NCBI GenBank assembly: GCA_947630325.1
Contig: CANRHB010000017.1
Location: 1 to 35,378 of the forward strand
Direction of reading: 5' to 3'
Length of the DNA: 35,378 bases
DNA from: an uncultured Clostridia bacterium
Lineage (GTDB): Bacteria > Bacillota > Clostridia > Christensenellales > Borkfalkiaceae
Shown: in pieces, positions 15,097 to 22,977 of the stretch
Layout: each line of letters begins with the position of its first letter
Position numbering within the stretch: position 1 is the first letter of the stretch
Translations under genes and position numbers: made by a program
Notes under the pieces: model-generated
Told to the model about the DNA's origin: nothing
Databases searched by the model: none
The model's input: only the letters and a program-made list of their open reading frames with translations

Positions 15097-15684
15097 TTAA
15101 TCTTCAATTTCCAATATTGTCTGTATTTTTCTTAGGAGGGCGTCCTTTCCGTCGCCCGTAAGACCCGAGACGGCGAGAACGTTCCCCTCGCCGAGCCCGT
15201 AACCTTGCGCCACTTTGCGCACCCGCTCCTTTATCTTCATGCGGGAGAGTTTATCGCTCTTGGTGGCGATGACGGTGAAGGGCAGGATATGATAATTCAA
15301 AAAGTTTATCATCTGCAAGTCGTCCTCGGAGGGGTCGCGGCGGATGTCGGAGAGTACGAACACGTGCGCGATGTCCTCTTTGCGCGCGAAAAAGCCGTCG
15401 AGCGTCTTTGCCCACTTGATCTTTTCCTCCTTGGAGACGGCGGCATAGCCATAGCCGGGAAGATCGGCAAACAGAAACTCCCCGAAATCGAAGTAGTTCA
15501 CGAGCCGCGTTCTGCCGGGGGCGGCGCTCGTTTTGGCGAGCCCCTTTCTGCCCGCAAGCAGATTGATGAGGGTGCTCTTGCCCGAATTGGACTTGCCGCA
15601 CACCGCGATCATCGGCTTTTCGGGCTTTAAGAACTGCTCCTCCCGCGCCGCCGACGTCACAAATTTTGCCTCTTTAATGAGCAT
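15097..15684 (-). CDS. engB: Ribosome biogenesis GTPase EngB (YsxC/YihA)
   Basis: EngB is an essential GTPase for large-subunit assembly. The 195-residue protein has G1 GKSNSGKST at 30-38, a G2-region TSAAPGRTRLVNYF, G3 DLPGYG and G4 TKSDK. Its first 11 bases overlap the end of lon, so the pair is translationally coupled. The lon-engB neighbourhood matches lonA-ysxC in Bacillus subtilis. The usual GRSNVGKS in G1 reads GKSNSGKS here, within family variation. Confidence 0.96.
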   Translation of the reverse strand: MLIKEAKFVTSAAREEQFLKPEKPMIAVCGKSNSGKSTLINLLAGRKGLAKTSAAPGRTRLVNYFDFGEFLFADLPGYGYAAVSKEEKIKWAKTLDGFFARKEDIAHVFVLSDIRRDPSEDDLQMINFLNYHILPFTVIATKSDKLSRMKIKERVRKVAQGYGLGEGNVLAVSGLTGDGKDALLRKIQTILEIED

Positions 15685-18001
15685 AGGTAAGCCCCGTCAC
15701 CGCATTGCGGAACACCTCGTCCACGTTGTTCACGCAGATGAAGTTGAGGTCCTTGCGGATATTTTCGGGAATGTCCTCCACGTCTTTTTTGTTCTCTTCG
15801 GGAATGATGATGTCGTGAATGCCGATGCGGTTTGCCGCAAGCGCCTTCTCCTTTAAGCCGCCGATGGGGAGCACTTTGCCGCGCAGGGTGATCTCCCCCG
15901 TCATGGCGACGTCCCGCCGCACGGGCTGGCCCGTGAACGCGGAGAGAATGGCGGTCGCCATCGTGATGCCCGCGGAGGGCCCGTCCTTGGGGGTCGCCCC
16001 CTCGGGAATGTGGATATGGATGTCCTTATGTTCGAAGTCGAGGGCGTCGATGCCGTACTTTTCGGCATGGGCGCGGATGTAGCTGATCGCCGCGTGCGCA
16101 GACTCCTTCATGACGTCGCCGAGTTTGCCCGTAAGGAGGATGTCCCCCTTGCCCTGCATGGCGGAGACTTCGATGGTAAGGGTCGCGCCGCCGACCGCCG
16201 TCCACGCAAGCCCCGTTGCGGCGCCCACTTCGTCCCTCTCGCGCATATCCTCGTCCCGCAAGAACCGCTTTGCGCCGAGGAATTTTTCGAGATTGTGCTT
16301 ATTGACGGTGATAGAGTTCCCCTCTTCGCCCTTGGCGATGCGCACCGCCGCCTTTCTGCACACGGCGCCGATGGTGCGCTCCAAAGAACGCACGCCCGCC
16401 TCCATGGTGTAGCCCTCTATCATGTCCGAAATCGCGCCGTCGGTGATGTGCAGGTTCTCCTCGGTAAGCCCGTTTTCCTTGCGCTTTTTGGGGACGAGAT
16501 AGCGCTTGGCGATCTCCTCCTTTTCCTGCGGGGTGTAGCCCGAGAGTTCGATGACCTCCATTCTGTCCCGCAAGGGGGTGGGAATGGTGTCGAGAGTGTT
16601 CGCCGTGGCGATGAACATGACCTTGGAAAGGTCGTAAGGCACTTCGAGATAGCGGTCGCGGAAGGTGCAGTTTTGTTCGGGGTCGAGCACCTCGAGCAGG
16701 GCGCTTGCGGGGTCGCCGCGGAGGTCCTGCGAGATCTTGTCCACCTCGTCGAGAAGGAACACGGGATTGATAGAGCCCGCGTTCTTCATTTCATAGAGAA
16801 TGCGCCCGGGCATCGCGCCGATGTAGGTGCGCCTGTGTCCCCTGATCTCCGCCTCGTCTTTGAGGCCGCCGAGGCTCATGCGCACGAATTTTCTGCCGAG
16901 GGAGCGGGCGATGGAGGTGGCGATGCTCGTCTTGCCCACCCCGGGAGGACCGACAAGGCACAGGATGGGCGCCTTGAGTTCCCCCGTAAGTTTTAAGACG
17001 GCAAGATATTCCACCACCCGTTCTTTGATCTTTTCGAGCCCGTAATGGTCGCCGTCGAGCACCTTTTCAACGTCGGCAAGGGAGGCGGTGTCCTCCGTCT
17101 CCTCGTGCCAAGGCAGGTCGATGAGCCAATCGGCGTAGTTGCGGAGCACCGTATATTCGGGGGAGGAGGGAGGCATTTTGTCCATGCGGGCAAGTTCGTT
17201 GAGCGCCTTTTCCTCCACCTCGGGCGGAAGTTTTTTGGCGAGGATCTTTTCGCGGAGTTTGATGTTCTCCTCCACGTCGTCGCCGAGTTCTGCGTGAATG
17301 GCTTTGAGCTGTTCACGGAGATAGTATTCTTTTTGAGATTGGTCGATGTTTTTGCGCACGTCCTGCGCGATCTTGCGTTCGAGGCGGGCGACTTCGAGCT
17401 CGTCGTTCAAGCACCGCTCGAACATTTTGAGACGGGGGACGAGCCGCTCCTCTTCGAGAAGCGCCTGCTTCACCTCCTCGCGGATGCGCATGTTGTAGGC
17501 GCAGACGTTGATATATTCGTCGATGTCGCCGATGGTGGAGAGGCGGGCCTCCACGTCCTTAGTAAGTTTCCCGCCGAGGGCAACGATGTCCTTGACGAGT
17601 TCCTTTGCGGTGCGGAAATAGGCCTCCTCGAGGGTGGGATCGCCGTGAATGGTGTTGATTTCATCCACCGCGGCGCAGATGCACCCCTCCTCCACGACGA
17701 AATCCCGCGCGCGGGCACGGTAAAGGGCCTCCACATAGACGCGGATCCTGTTGCCCGGGAGGCGCGTTGCCTGACGGATGTTGGCGACGACCCCGACGTC
17801 ATAGAGGTCCTTCCCCTCGGGACATTCCTCCTGAGGGTCCTTTTGCTTGGTCAAAAAGACCAGCTTATCGTTATGGTCGGCGCGCTCGATGGCGGCGAGG
17901 GAGAGATCTCTGCCCGCGTCGAATACGATGTTGGTATTCGGGAACACCACCTGTGCCCTCATGGGGAGCGCCGATAAAATTTTCAGTCTTCTGTCTGCCA
18001 T
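15674..18001 (-). CDS. lon: ATP-dependent protease Lon (LonA type)
   Basis: Lon degrades damaged and regulatory proteins in the cytosol. The 775-residue protein has an N-terminal substrate-binding domain (about 1-200) and a helical linker. The AAA+ module carries Walker A GPPGVGKT at 351-358, [20 protein letters not shown] and Walker [12 protein letters not shown]. The S16 protease domain has the catalytic dyad Ser676 (PKDGPSAG) and Lys719 (GLKEKALAA), 43 residues apart as in E. coli. I used the ATG at 18001 with its AGGAG site; the ATG at 18037 lies over the palindrome in the leader. Length is typical. A 17-bp perfect palindrome at the predicted transcription start suggests repression. Confidence 0.97.
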   Translation of the reverse strand: MADRRLKILSALPMRAQVVFPNTNIVFDAGRDLSLAAIERADHNDKLVFLTKQKDPQEECPEGKDLYDVGVVANIRQATRLPGNRIRVYVEALYRARARDFVVEEGCICAAVDEINTIHGDPTLEEAYFRTAKELVKDIVALGGKLTKDVEARLSTIGDIDEYINVCAYNMRIREEVKQALLEEERLVPRLKMFERCLNDELEVARLERKIAQDVRKNIDQSQKEYYLREQLKAIHAELGDDVEENIKLREKILAKKLPPEVEEKALNELARMDKMPPSSPEYTVLRNYADWLIDLPWHEETEDTASLADVEKVLDGDHYGLEKIKERVVEYLAVLKLTGELKAPILCLVGPPGVGKTSIATSIARSLGRKFVRMSLGGLKDEAEIRGHRRTYIGAMPGRILYEMKNAGSINPVFLLDEVDKISQDLRGDPASALLEVLDPEQNCTFRDRYLEVPYDLSKVMFIATANTLDTIPTPLRDRMEVIELSGYTPQEKEEIAKRYLVPKKRKENGLTEENLHITDGAISDMIEGYTMEAGVRSLERTIGAVCRKAAVRIAKGEEGNSITVNKHNLEKFLGAKRFLRDEDMRERDEVGAATGLAWTAVGGATLTIEVSAMQGKGDILLTGKLGDVMKESAHAAISYIRAHAEKYGIDALDFEHKDIHIHIPEGATPKDGPSAGITMATAILSAFTGQPVRRDVAMTGEITLRGKVLPIGGLKEKALAANRIGIHDIIIPEENKKDVEDIPENIRKDLNFICVNNVDEVFRNAVTGLTYAH

Positions 18002-18025
18002 ATTTTTCTCCTGTCTGCCTTGCGA

Positions 18026-18042
18026 GGGGAATGACATTCCCC
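18026..18042. promoter_or_regulatory. Perfect 17-bp palindrome at the lon transcription start (candidate operator)
   Basis: GGGGAATG and CATTCCCC flank a single central A. It begins one base after the predicted +1 at about 18043 and ends about 24 bases before the lon start. It does not match the CIRCE or CtsR sequences. Confidence 0.55.
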
Positions 18043-18049
18043 GTCTTTT

Positions 18050-18078
18050 AATATATCACACCTTTTTTGCGAAAGCAA
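18050..18078 (-). promoter_or_regulatory. Promoter of lon-engB
   Basis: On the minus strand TTGCTT (18078-18073), a 17-bp spacer and TATATT (18055-18050) give a predicted start at about 18043, next to the palindrome. Confidence 0.65.
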
Positions 18079-18140
18079 ACAAAATCTCCGCTAAATTTTT
18101 GCCAGAAGAGTGATTTTCACCCTCTTTTCACCGTGAAAAG

Positions 18141-18183
18141 GAGGAGAAAAGAGCGGGCGCCGCGCGATTTTCGCGCGGCGCCC
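18141..18183 (-). terminator. Terminator after the ruvX-DUF1292 gene
   Basis: A perfect 13-bp stem (18155-18167 with 18171-18183) is followed on the minus strand by GCTCTTTTCTCC, ten bases past the stop codon. Confidence 0.8.
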
Positions 18184-18193
18184 GAGGGAAAAT

Positions 18194-18985
18194 TTACTCT
18201 TCTTCGTCCCCGTCGAGGAGCACCGCTTCGTCGGCGTCCTCGCTGTCGCCGTATTGGTTGCAGAATTCGGCGAACACTTCGTCGAGAAGGGCGTCGTCCT
18301 CGACCGTTTCGAGGTGCTCGTCCTCTTCCTCTCCCACGATGCGGAAGATGACGACTTCATCGCCCTCTTCGTCGTCTTCTTCGTCGCTCTCTTCGGGTTG
18401 TGTTTCGGGAGTGAAACAGGCGTACCACTCCCCCTTGTATTCGATGGTGGCGAGATGTTCGTATCTCTCCTTGTTTCCCTCCTCGTCCACCAGCTCCACG
18501 ATGTTCTCGTCGTCCTCGTAATCGTTGCGATCTTCCTTCATGTTCATATCCTTATCTCCCTTATTGAGTTTTTTCAGATAGCTTTCGAGAATGTATGCGG
18601 CGGCAAGGGAATCGACGTTCTTTTTCTTCTTGTCCTTTCTTTGGGAAATGCCCATCAGGAGCAGGTCCCCTCTCGCCTCGCGGGTGGTGTAACGCTCGTC
18701 CTCCGTGACAACGGGAAGGCTCGTGCGCTCCCTTAAAGCGGAGAGAAAGCGCTCCGTCTTTTCGGTCTGCACGCTGTATGTGCCGTCCGCGTTGACGGGA
18801 AGCCCGCACACGATCGTCCCCGCGCCCTCTTGTTCCACAATGGAGAGAAGAGCGGAAATATCCTCTTTTAAGTTCCCCGTGCGGAAATAGGTGTCAAGCG
18901 GCATCGCATAGCCGTTGAAGGGATCGGAGATAGCGACCCCGATCCGTCTGTCCCCGACGTCGAAGGCAACGATTCTCGGTTGCAT
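18194..18985 (-). CDS. ruvX: Holliday-junction resolvase-like RuvX (YqgF) joined to a DUF1292 (YrzB-like) domain
   Basis: Residues 1-140 are a YqgF/RuvX RNase H-fold nuclease: AFDVGDRRIGVAISDP with Asp9, CGLPVNADG, EDERYTT with Glu95/Glu97, and NVDSLAAAYIL with Asp125. RuvX is linked to 16S rRNA 5'-end processing and junction resolution. Residues about 160-250 match the acidic DUF1292 family (NIVELVDEEGNKERYEHLATI, VVIFRIV, LDEVFAEFCNQY). In B. subtilis these are separate adjacent genes, yrrK and yrzB. Here one frame of 263 codons covers both. An internal ATG at 18547 (Met147) is preceded by GGGAG and AAGG, so the second domain may also be made alone. The start at 18985 coincides with the predicted +1 and lacks a ribosome-binding site. 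Confidence 0.88.
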   Translation of the reverse strand: MQPRIVAFDVGDRRIGVAISDPFNGYAMPLDTYFRTGNLKEDISALLSIVEQEGAGTIVCGLPVNADGTYSVQTEKTERFLSALRERTSLPVVTEDERYTTREARGDLLLMGISQRKDKKKKNVDSLAAAYILESYLKKLNKGDKDMNMKEDRNDYEDDENIVELVDEEGNKERYEHLATIEYKGEWYACFTPETQPEESDEEDDEEGDEVVIFRIVGEEEDEHLETVEDDALLDEVFAEFCNQYGDSEDADEAVLLDGDEEE

Positions 18986-18991
18986 ACGGAA

Positions 18992-19020
18992 AGTATAGCA
19001 TATTTCCTTGCGAAAGTAAA
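18992..19020 (-). promoter_or_regulatory. Promoter of ruvX-DUF1292 (predicted leaderless)
   Basis: On the minus strand TTTACT (19020-19015), a 17-bp spacer and TATACT (18997-18992) are followed by six bases and the ATG at 18985, the same geometry as rqcH. Confidence 0.8.
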
Positions 19021-19032
19021 GCGGAATCACAC

Positions 19033-19067
19033 AGAAAAGATGCCGCGGCATGAATGTAGCCGCGGCA
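19033..19067 (-). terminator. Terminator after the small membrane protein gene
   Basis: On the minus strand TGCCGCGGC (19067-19059) pairs with GCCGCGGCA (19049-19041), followed by TCTTTTCTG. Confidence 0.7.
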
Positions 19068-19083
19068 TTCCCGTGTTCGGGAC

Positions 19084-19293
19084 TTACTTCTTCTTTTCTT
19101 TTTTCTCGGACTCGCCCTTTTCGGGACAGTTCCCCTCTTTACAGCCGAGCTTTTCGTCCATCATCTCGTTGACCTTATCCACAAATTCCGCCTGGCTCTT
19201 TTTGACAAGAGAGCGCATCTTGTAGCTGTTTGCAACGAGGAGCGCGCCGCCCACTGCGCCGAACATCAGTCCGAGACAAAACATCTTTTCCAT
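19084..19293 (-). CDS. Small membrane-anchored protein of unknown function
   Basis: The 69-residue protein has a GGGAGG site before its ATG. Residues 5-21 (FCLGLMFGAVGGALLVA) form one hydrophobic glycine-rich segment, followed by a positively charged KMRSLVKKSQ and an amphipathic helix with VDKVNEMMDEKLG. Two cysteines (CKEGNC) and a Lys/Glu-rich tail complete it. The shape resembles YtxH-like envelope proteins, but the sequence is too short for a firm family call. It lies between the SANT-like gene and ruvX on the same strand and has its own terminator. Confidence 0.7.
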   Translation of the reverse strand: MEKMFCLGLMFGAVGGALLVANSYKMRSLVKKSQAEFVDKVNEMMDEKLGCKEGNCPEKGESEKKEKKK

Positions 19294-19354
19294 GTCATCC
19301 TCCCGAAAGCGGCCTTTTTTGCCGCTATCTGCAGTTTGTGACAGGATATTTTGT

Positions 19355-19927
19355 TTATTCCTCTTTTTCCTTGCGTAATTTTTCCAACTCGGCCTTGAGC
19401 GCGGCGTTCTCCCTCCTTAAATCGACCGCAAGACGGGAATAGAGGGCGTCGATCTCCCGCTCCAGCTTGCGTTGCAAAAAGCTCTTTTCTTCGGGAATGC
19501 CCGCCTCCCGCGCCGCCTTTGCGACCCGCTCGGGCTGTTTCTTCAAAAGATTGCGGTACTTGTTCTGCATTCTCAGCATTAGCCGCTCGTCCCCCTCGGA
19601 GACGTTCATGATGGCGCGCCGCACCGAATAGCCCTTGCTTTTTTCGGTAAGCACCTTTTTCAAGAGTTCGTCCGTCTCCTCCTCGGTGAAGGGCTTTACC
19701 TCGCCCGCATGAAGGTCCTTGTCCTTTAAGATGCGCTCCACCCGCTCGTCTCCCCTCTTTTTGAGAAAGGCGTAATAGTAGTTGCGCACGCTCCCCTTTG
19801 CGCGGCTGTGCTCCTTTCCGTAAGTCTCAAAGAGATAGGAGAGAGTTTTTCCCGCGTTTTTGCCCGAATAGATGTATTCCATGAGCCCCGTCGCTTCCTC
19901 TTCGGTATAGCCGTTGATCTTATTCAT
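19355..19927 (-). CDS. Protein with two Myb/SANT-like helical repeats and a C-terminal coiled coil, putative DNA-binding
   Basis: The 190-residue protein starts MNKINGYTEEEATGLMEYI after a GGAGG site; an upstream in-frame ATG at 19984 has no such site. Two segments look like Myb/SANT units: about 5-58 (YTEEEATGLMEYIYSGKNAG ... NYYYAFLKKRG) and about 78-130 (PFTEEETDELLKKVLTEKSK ... NKYRNLLKKQ). Each begins with an aromatic-TEEE motif. The last 30 residues, rich in Leu, Arg, Glu and Lys, form a likely coiled coil (LRRENAALKAELEKLRKEKEE, part). This arrangement recalls RsfA-type regulators of sporulating Firmicutes, but I do not claim orthology. It probably binds DNA; its targets are unknown. 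Confidence 0.7.
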   Translation of the reverse strand: MNKINGYTEEEATGLMEYIYSGKNAGKTLSYLFETYGKEHSRAKGSVRNYYYAFLKKRGDERVERILKDKDLHAGEVKPFTEEETDELLKKVLTEKSKGYSVRRAIMNVSEGDERLMLRMQNKYRNLLKKQPERVAKAAREAGIPEEKSFLQRKLEREIDALYSRLAVDLRRENAALKAELEKLRKEKEE

Positions 19928-19983
19928 AGACCGCCTCCATAAGATTTGCATGGAGTTTTGACATAATTTTGTTTTGCTATACA

Positions 19984-19989
19984 TCTAAT
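19984..19989 (+). promoter_or_regulatory. Possible -10 box of the 19996 gene
   Basis: TCTAAT lies exactly six bases before the ATG, the same spacing as in rqcH and ruvX. A TTGACA is at 19958-19963, but the gap to this box is 20 bp and the gap to an alternative TATACA (19978-19983) is 14 bp. The assignment is weak. Confidence 0.4.
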
Positions 19990-19995
19990 AGAGCG

Positions 19996-20877
19996 ATGCG
20001 GGTGTGTTTTTTATCCGAAAAATTGTGCGCGCTCAAGATCGGCGGCGCATATTTGGGATTTGTGGACGGGTTCGAGCGCACGACCGAACTCGACCCAAAA
20101 GACGGGCTCTTTTGCGAACTCTCTCCCTGCGACGGAGAATTTCTGCCCCTCTGCTTCCGCTTTGACGAGGCGTTTCTGCTCTCTCCCCCGCCGCAAGCCG
20201 AACTCTATTATACCGAACAAGGGGTGGCGGTGTACCTTTCGGGTTTTTTGCGCGCGGACCAAACTTTGCGCGTCTTAAAGCAGGAGAGATTGGGCGGGAG
20301 CCTCTTCACCCTTACGCGGCAGGGAAAATTGCAACTCGCCCTCGACAACGAGACGGGGTTCCATTTGACCGAACTTCCCGACTGCTTTGAAACTTGCACC
20401 TTTTCGGCGAGGCGGGAGGGCTTTCTCCTGACCGCGCCGACCGCGTTCGCCCTCCTTTCGCATAGCGGGGAACTGCTCCTCCTCAACGAGGGGACCCTTC
20501 TCGAGAGCGGCGAGACCCTCAAAGCGGAGGTCCCCTTCCACGACAGCTTAGGACACACCGCCCTCTGCGAATGGCGGGAGGGAAAACTCGTGAATTGCTC
20601 CATCCGCGCGGCGGGAGAGCCGACCCCTGCGACGTTCGCCCTCGCCCTCTTCGAGAGCGCGCTCATCGGCGCGGACGTCCGTCCCTTCCTCAGCGACGCC
20701 CTCGCGCAGAAGGCAGGTTCGCTCAAGGAGTATTTGGGGGACTTCCGCTCCATCGTGCTTACCGATTCTCCCGAAAAGGTTGGGCTCGTCTACCCTCGGA
20801 AGGAACGCGTGTTCGATGTGCGCTATTATTCGGTGGAACTTTCGGACGGAAAAATTTCCAACATCAAACCGCTGTAA
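19996..20877 (+). CDS. Conserved-looking cytosolic protein of unknown function
   Basis: I do not recognise this 293-residue protein. It has no signal peptide or membrane segment. It is rich in short beta-type stretches (CALKIGGAYLGFVDG, GVAVYLSGFL, GSLFTLTRQGKLQLAL), with a helical part near 215-245. The last 20 residues read VRYYSVELSDGKISNIKPL. The frame has strong coding character and normal codon use for the window. I placed the start at 19996, where a -10-like TCTAAT lies six bases upstream and no ribosome-binding site is present; an in-frame ATG at 19969 is possible. It is divergent from the SANT-like gene. Function is open. Confidence 0.75.
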   Translation: MRVCFLSEKLCALKIGGAYLGFVDGFERTTELDPKDGLFCELSPCDGEFLPLCFRFDEAFLLSPPPQAELYYTEQGVAVYLSGFLRADQTLRVLKQERLGGSLFTLTRQGKLQLALDNETGFHLTELPDCFETCTFSARREGFLLTAPTAFALLSHSGELLLLNEGTLLESGETLKAEVPFHDSLGHTALCEWREGKLVNCSIRAAGEPTPATFALALFESALIGADVRPFLSDALAQKAGSLKEYLGDFRSIVLTDSPEKVGLVYPRKERVFDVRYYSVELSDGKISNIKPL

Positions 20878-20880
20878 ATT

Positions 20881-20907
20881 ATCCCCGCGTTCAACGCGGG
20901 GATATTT
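20881..20907 (+). terminator. Hairpin terminator after the 19996 gene
   Basis: ATCCCCGCGTT (20881-20891) pairs with AACGCGGGGAT (20893-20903) immediately after the stop. The following ATTTGATGTTT is only moderately T-rich. Confidence 0.55.
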
Positions 20908-20936
20908 GATGTTTGGGCATAAAAAACGGTAGAAAG

Positions 20937-21223
20937 CTACCCCTTTGAAGGGGGCGGCTCCTGCGTCAGCGGGTGGTGGGGGTTGACGTTCTTAAATTGC
21001 CCCCACCTGTCTCGCTTTGCTCGCCACCCGCCCCCACAAGTGGGGGCAGGTCATAATAAGGGGGACACCCTTCGGCTTCGCACAGGGTGACGTAATTTAG
21101 AACACACCCCCTCCCCTACCCCTCCCCCAACAAGTTGGGGGAGGGCGAGATTACCACCCCCCCTCCTCAGGAGGGGGGCAAGAGAAACCCCCTCCAATGG
21201 AGGGGGACTAAGGGGGGGCGAGA
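20937..21223. repeat. Intergenic repeat mosaic before the redox island
   Basis: No gene is supported here. A family B unit lies at 20937-20982 and a CCCCCAC...GTGGGGG palindrome at about 21000-21050. A family D unit (ACACCCTTCGGCTTCGC then AGGGTGACGTA) is at about 21063-21102, a family C palindrome at 21107-21150, and two short GGAGGGGG palindromes at about 21155-21215. Confidence 0.8.
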
Positions 21224-21227
21224 GTTT

Positions 21228-22199
21228 TTAATGCAAACTGATCGTCACCTCGGCGGGGTCGGGGCTGATTAAAAGTTCCTTCAATTCCTCCGCAGAGAGG
21301 TCCATCTTTCCGAGTTTTGTGTACTCCCAAGTGTTGCTCCCGTAAAAGAGGACGATCTGATTGCCCAAATAGAGCATAACATCGCCCGCGGACGCCGTCA
21401 TACGGACGTCGCTTCGGGGGAGGGAGCGCCCCAATGCGCCCACTTTTTCGAACCCTCCGTAATTGCTTGCGGTGTAGGTGATGTCCCCCTCCCTCAAGAG
21501 TTCGACGAGCGCCTCCGCCGCGGCATTCGGCTCGAGTTTTACGGCGATTTTGCGGCCGTTTACTGTGAAATAAATTTCTTCGACCATTTCGCTCTCCTCA
21601 TCGCCCGACCCTTTCGACCCGAGCGAATTGACCCATTCTTCGACTGCGCTTTTGGACGCACCCGCAGGAAACCGCCCACCCTCGAGCCAAGTCGCTTTCG
21701 GGGCGAGCGGGTGCAAATTCGCCGCGCTTGAACCGATGGGACTGCTTCCCGACGTGCAGAAGGGCACAATGGTCTTGCCCGAAAAATCATAACTTTCAAC
21801 AAAGGTATAGATGATCTTCGGCGCTTCGTCCCACCAAATGGGATAGCCGAGATAGATGACGTCATATTCGGCCATATTTTCGACGCTCCCCTTGATTTCG
21901 GGGCGGGCGGCGGGGTCTTTATGCTCGACGTTTGCGCGGCAATCTTCTTCGTAAGTCATGTCCGCTTCGGTATAGGGAACTTGCGGCTCGATCTCATAGA
22001 GCCTCCCGCCCGTCACGTCCGCAAGATACCCCGCCACTTTTTGGGTGTTGCCCGTCGCAGAAAAATACGCAACGAGAATGTTGGAGGAAACCGTGTTGTC
22101 GGGATTTTCCGTGTTGTTGCTCTCCCCGCAAGCCGAAAGCGCAAACAGGGCGCAACCGACGACGGCAAGCAACAAAGAAAGCCATTTTGCTTTTTTCAT
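21228..22199 (-). CDS. Lipoprotein: flavodoxin domain plus C-terminal cyclophilin-like domain
   Basis: The 323-residue protein has a lipoprotein signal peptide (MKKAKWLSLLLAVVGCALFA, then LSAC with Cys24). It is followed by a flavodoxin domain at about 37-195 with the FMN loop AYFSATGNTQKVA, LGYPIWWDEAPKIIYTF, and the third FMN-contact region FCTSGSSPIGSS. A second domain at about 210-323 (IYFTVNGRKIAVKLEPN, then LPRSDVRMTASAGDVMLYLG) matches the small cyclophilin-like family often found next to flavodoxins. The product should be tethered outside the membrane. The start at 22199 is set by the signal peptide and GAGGAAAA; the longer upstream frame is a shadow of the CMD-cupin gene. It is the last gene of the marR operon. 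Confidence 0.88.
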   Translation of the reverse strand: MKKAKWLSLLLAVVGCALFALSACGESNNTENPDNTVSSNILVAYFSATGNTQKVAGYLADVTGGRLYEIEPQVPYTEADMTYEEDCRANVEHKDPAARPEIKGSVENMAEYDVIYLGYPIWWDEAPKIIYTFVESYDFSGKTIVPFCTSGSSPIGSSAANLHPLAPKATWLEGGRFPAGASKSAVEEWVNSLGSKGSGDEESEMVEEIYFTVNGRKIAVKLEPNAAAEALVELLREGDITYTASNYGGFEKVGALGRSLPRSDVRMTASAGDVMLYLGNQIVLFYGSNTWEYTKLGKMDLSAEELKELLISPDPAEVTISLH

Positions 22200-22210
22200 G
22201 GTATTTTTCC

Positions 22211-22963
22211 TCAAGGGAGCTTGTTGTAGGCTTCCTCGTCGACGGGCTCCAGCCATTCGTTTTTGCCGTTCTCGCCGGGGACTTCGATCGCAAGGTGCGA
22301 AAACCAGCTGTTTCTTGCCGCGCCGTGCCAATGTTTGACGCCCGCGGGAATGTTGATACAATCGCCCGCCTTCATCTCCACGGCTTCTTTGCCCCACTCC
22401 TGATACCAACCTCTGCCCGCGACGCAGACGAGAATTTGTCCGCCGCCCTTCGTGGCGTGGTGAATGTGCCAGTTGTTGCGGCAAGCGGGTTCGAATGTGA
22501 CGTTGAAGATGCCGACCTGCTCCGTGGAAACGGGCGCAAGGTAGCTCCTTCCGCTAAAATACTGCTTAAAACCGTCGTTGGGCGCGCCGATGGGAAATAC
22601 CATCTCGTTTGCGTGCGCCGCCATTGCGGTTTCGGCGCACTCCTCCGCCCAGACTTCCTTTGCCATATTGAACACCGCCCACGCCTTGGGCCAGCCAGCA
22701 TAAAAACCGACATGGGTGACGACTGCGGCGATCTCCTTCTTTGTGACGCCCGCCTTCTTCGCGTTCTCCAAATGATATTTGAGGGAACTATCGGTAATGC
22801 CCGACGACATGAGCGCGACGACCGTGATAATGCACCGCGTTTTGTGGTCTATATCTTGATTGTTCCAATTCTCGCCGAAGAGAACGTCGTCGTTGTAGTG
22901 CGCAAAGTCGGGAGCGAACTCGCCGAGCGCCTTTCTTCCCGCGTCCTGTGTGATCTTTTTCAT
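22211..22963 (-). CDS. Carboxymuconolactone decarboxylase-like / cupin fusion protein
   Basis: The 250-residue cytosolic protein has an N-terminal helical CMD domain (about 25-112: DHKTRCIITVVALMSSGITD, HVGFYAGWPKAWAVFNMAKE) and a C-terminal cupin (about 145-225). The cupin's metal-type histidines are in NNWHIHHATKGG, with a second motif in GDCINIPAGVKHWHG. The AhpD-type CxxC redox pair is absent from the CMD part. Such fusions are common in redox-stress clusters of gut bacteria; the reaction is not established. An AAGGAG site precedes the ATG. It lies 14 bp after the FMN reductase and 11 bp before the flavodoxin lipoprotein. Confidence 0.88.
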   Translation of the reverse strand: MKKITQDAGRKALGEFAPDFAHYNDDVLFGENWNNQDIDHKTRCIITVVALMSSGITDSSLKYHLENAKKAGVTKKEIAAVVTHVGFYAGWPKAWAVFNMAKEVWAEECAETAMAAHANEMVFPIGAPNDGFKQYFSGRSYLAPVSTEQVGIFNVTFEPACRNNWHIHHATKGGGQILVCVAGRGWYQEWGKEAVEMKAGDCINIPAGVKHWHGAARNSWFSHLAIEVPGENGKNEWLEPVDEEAYNKLP

Positions 22964-22977
22964 ATCAAAAACTCCTT

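Noticed and set aside
18026..18042. CIRCE or CtsR operator at lon
   Set aside because: The arms GGGGAATG/CATTCCCC match neither TTAGCACTC/GAGTGCTAA nor the GGTCAAA direct repeat.
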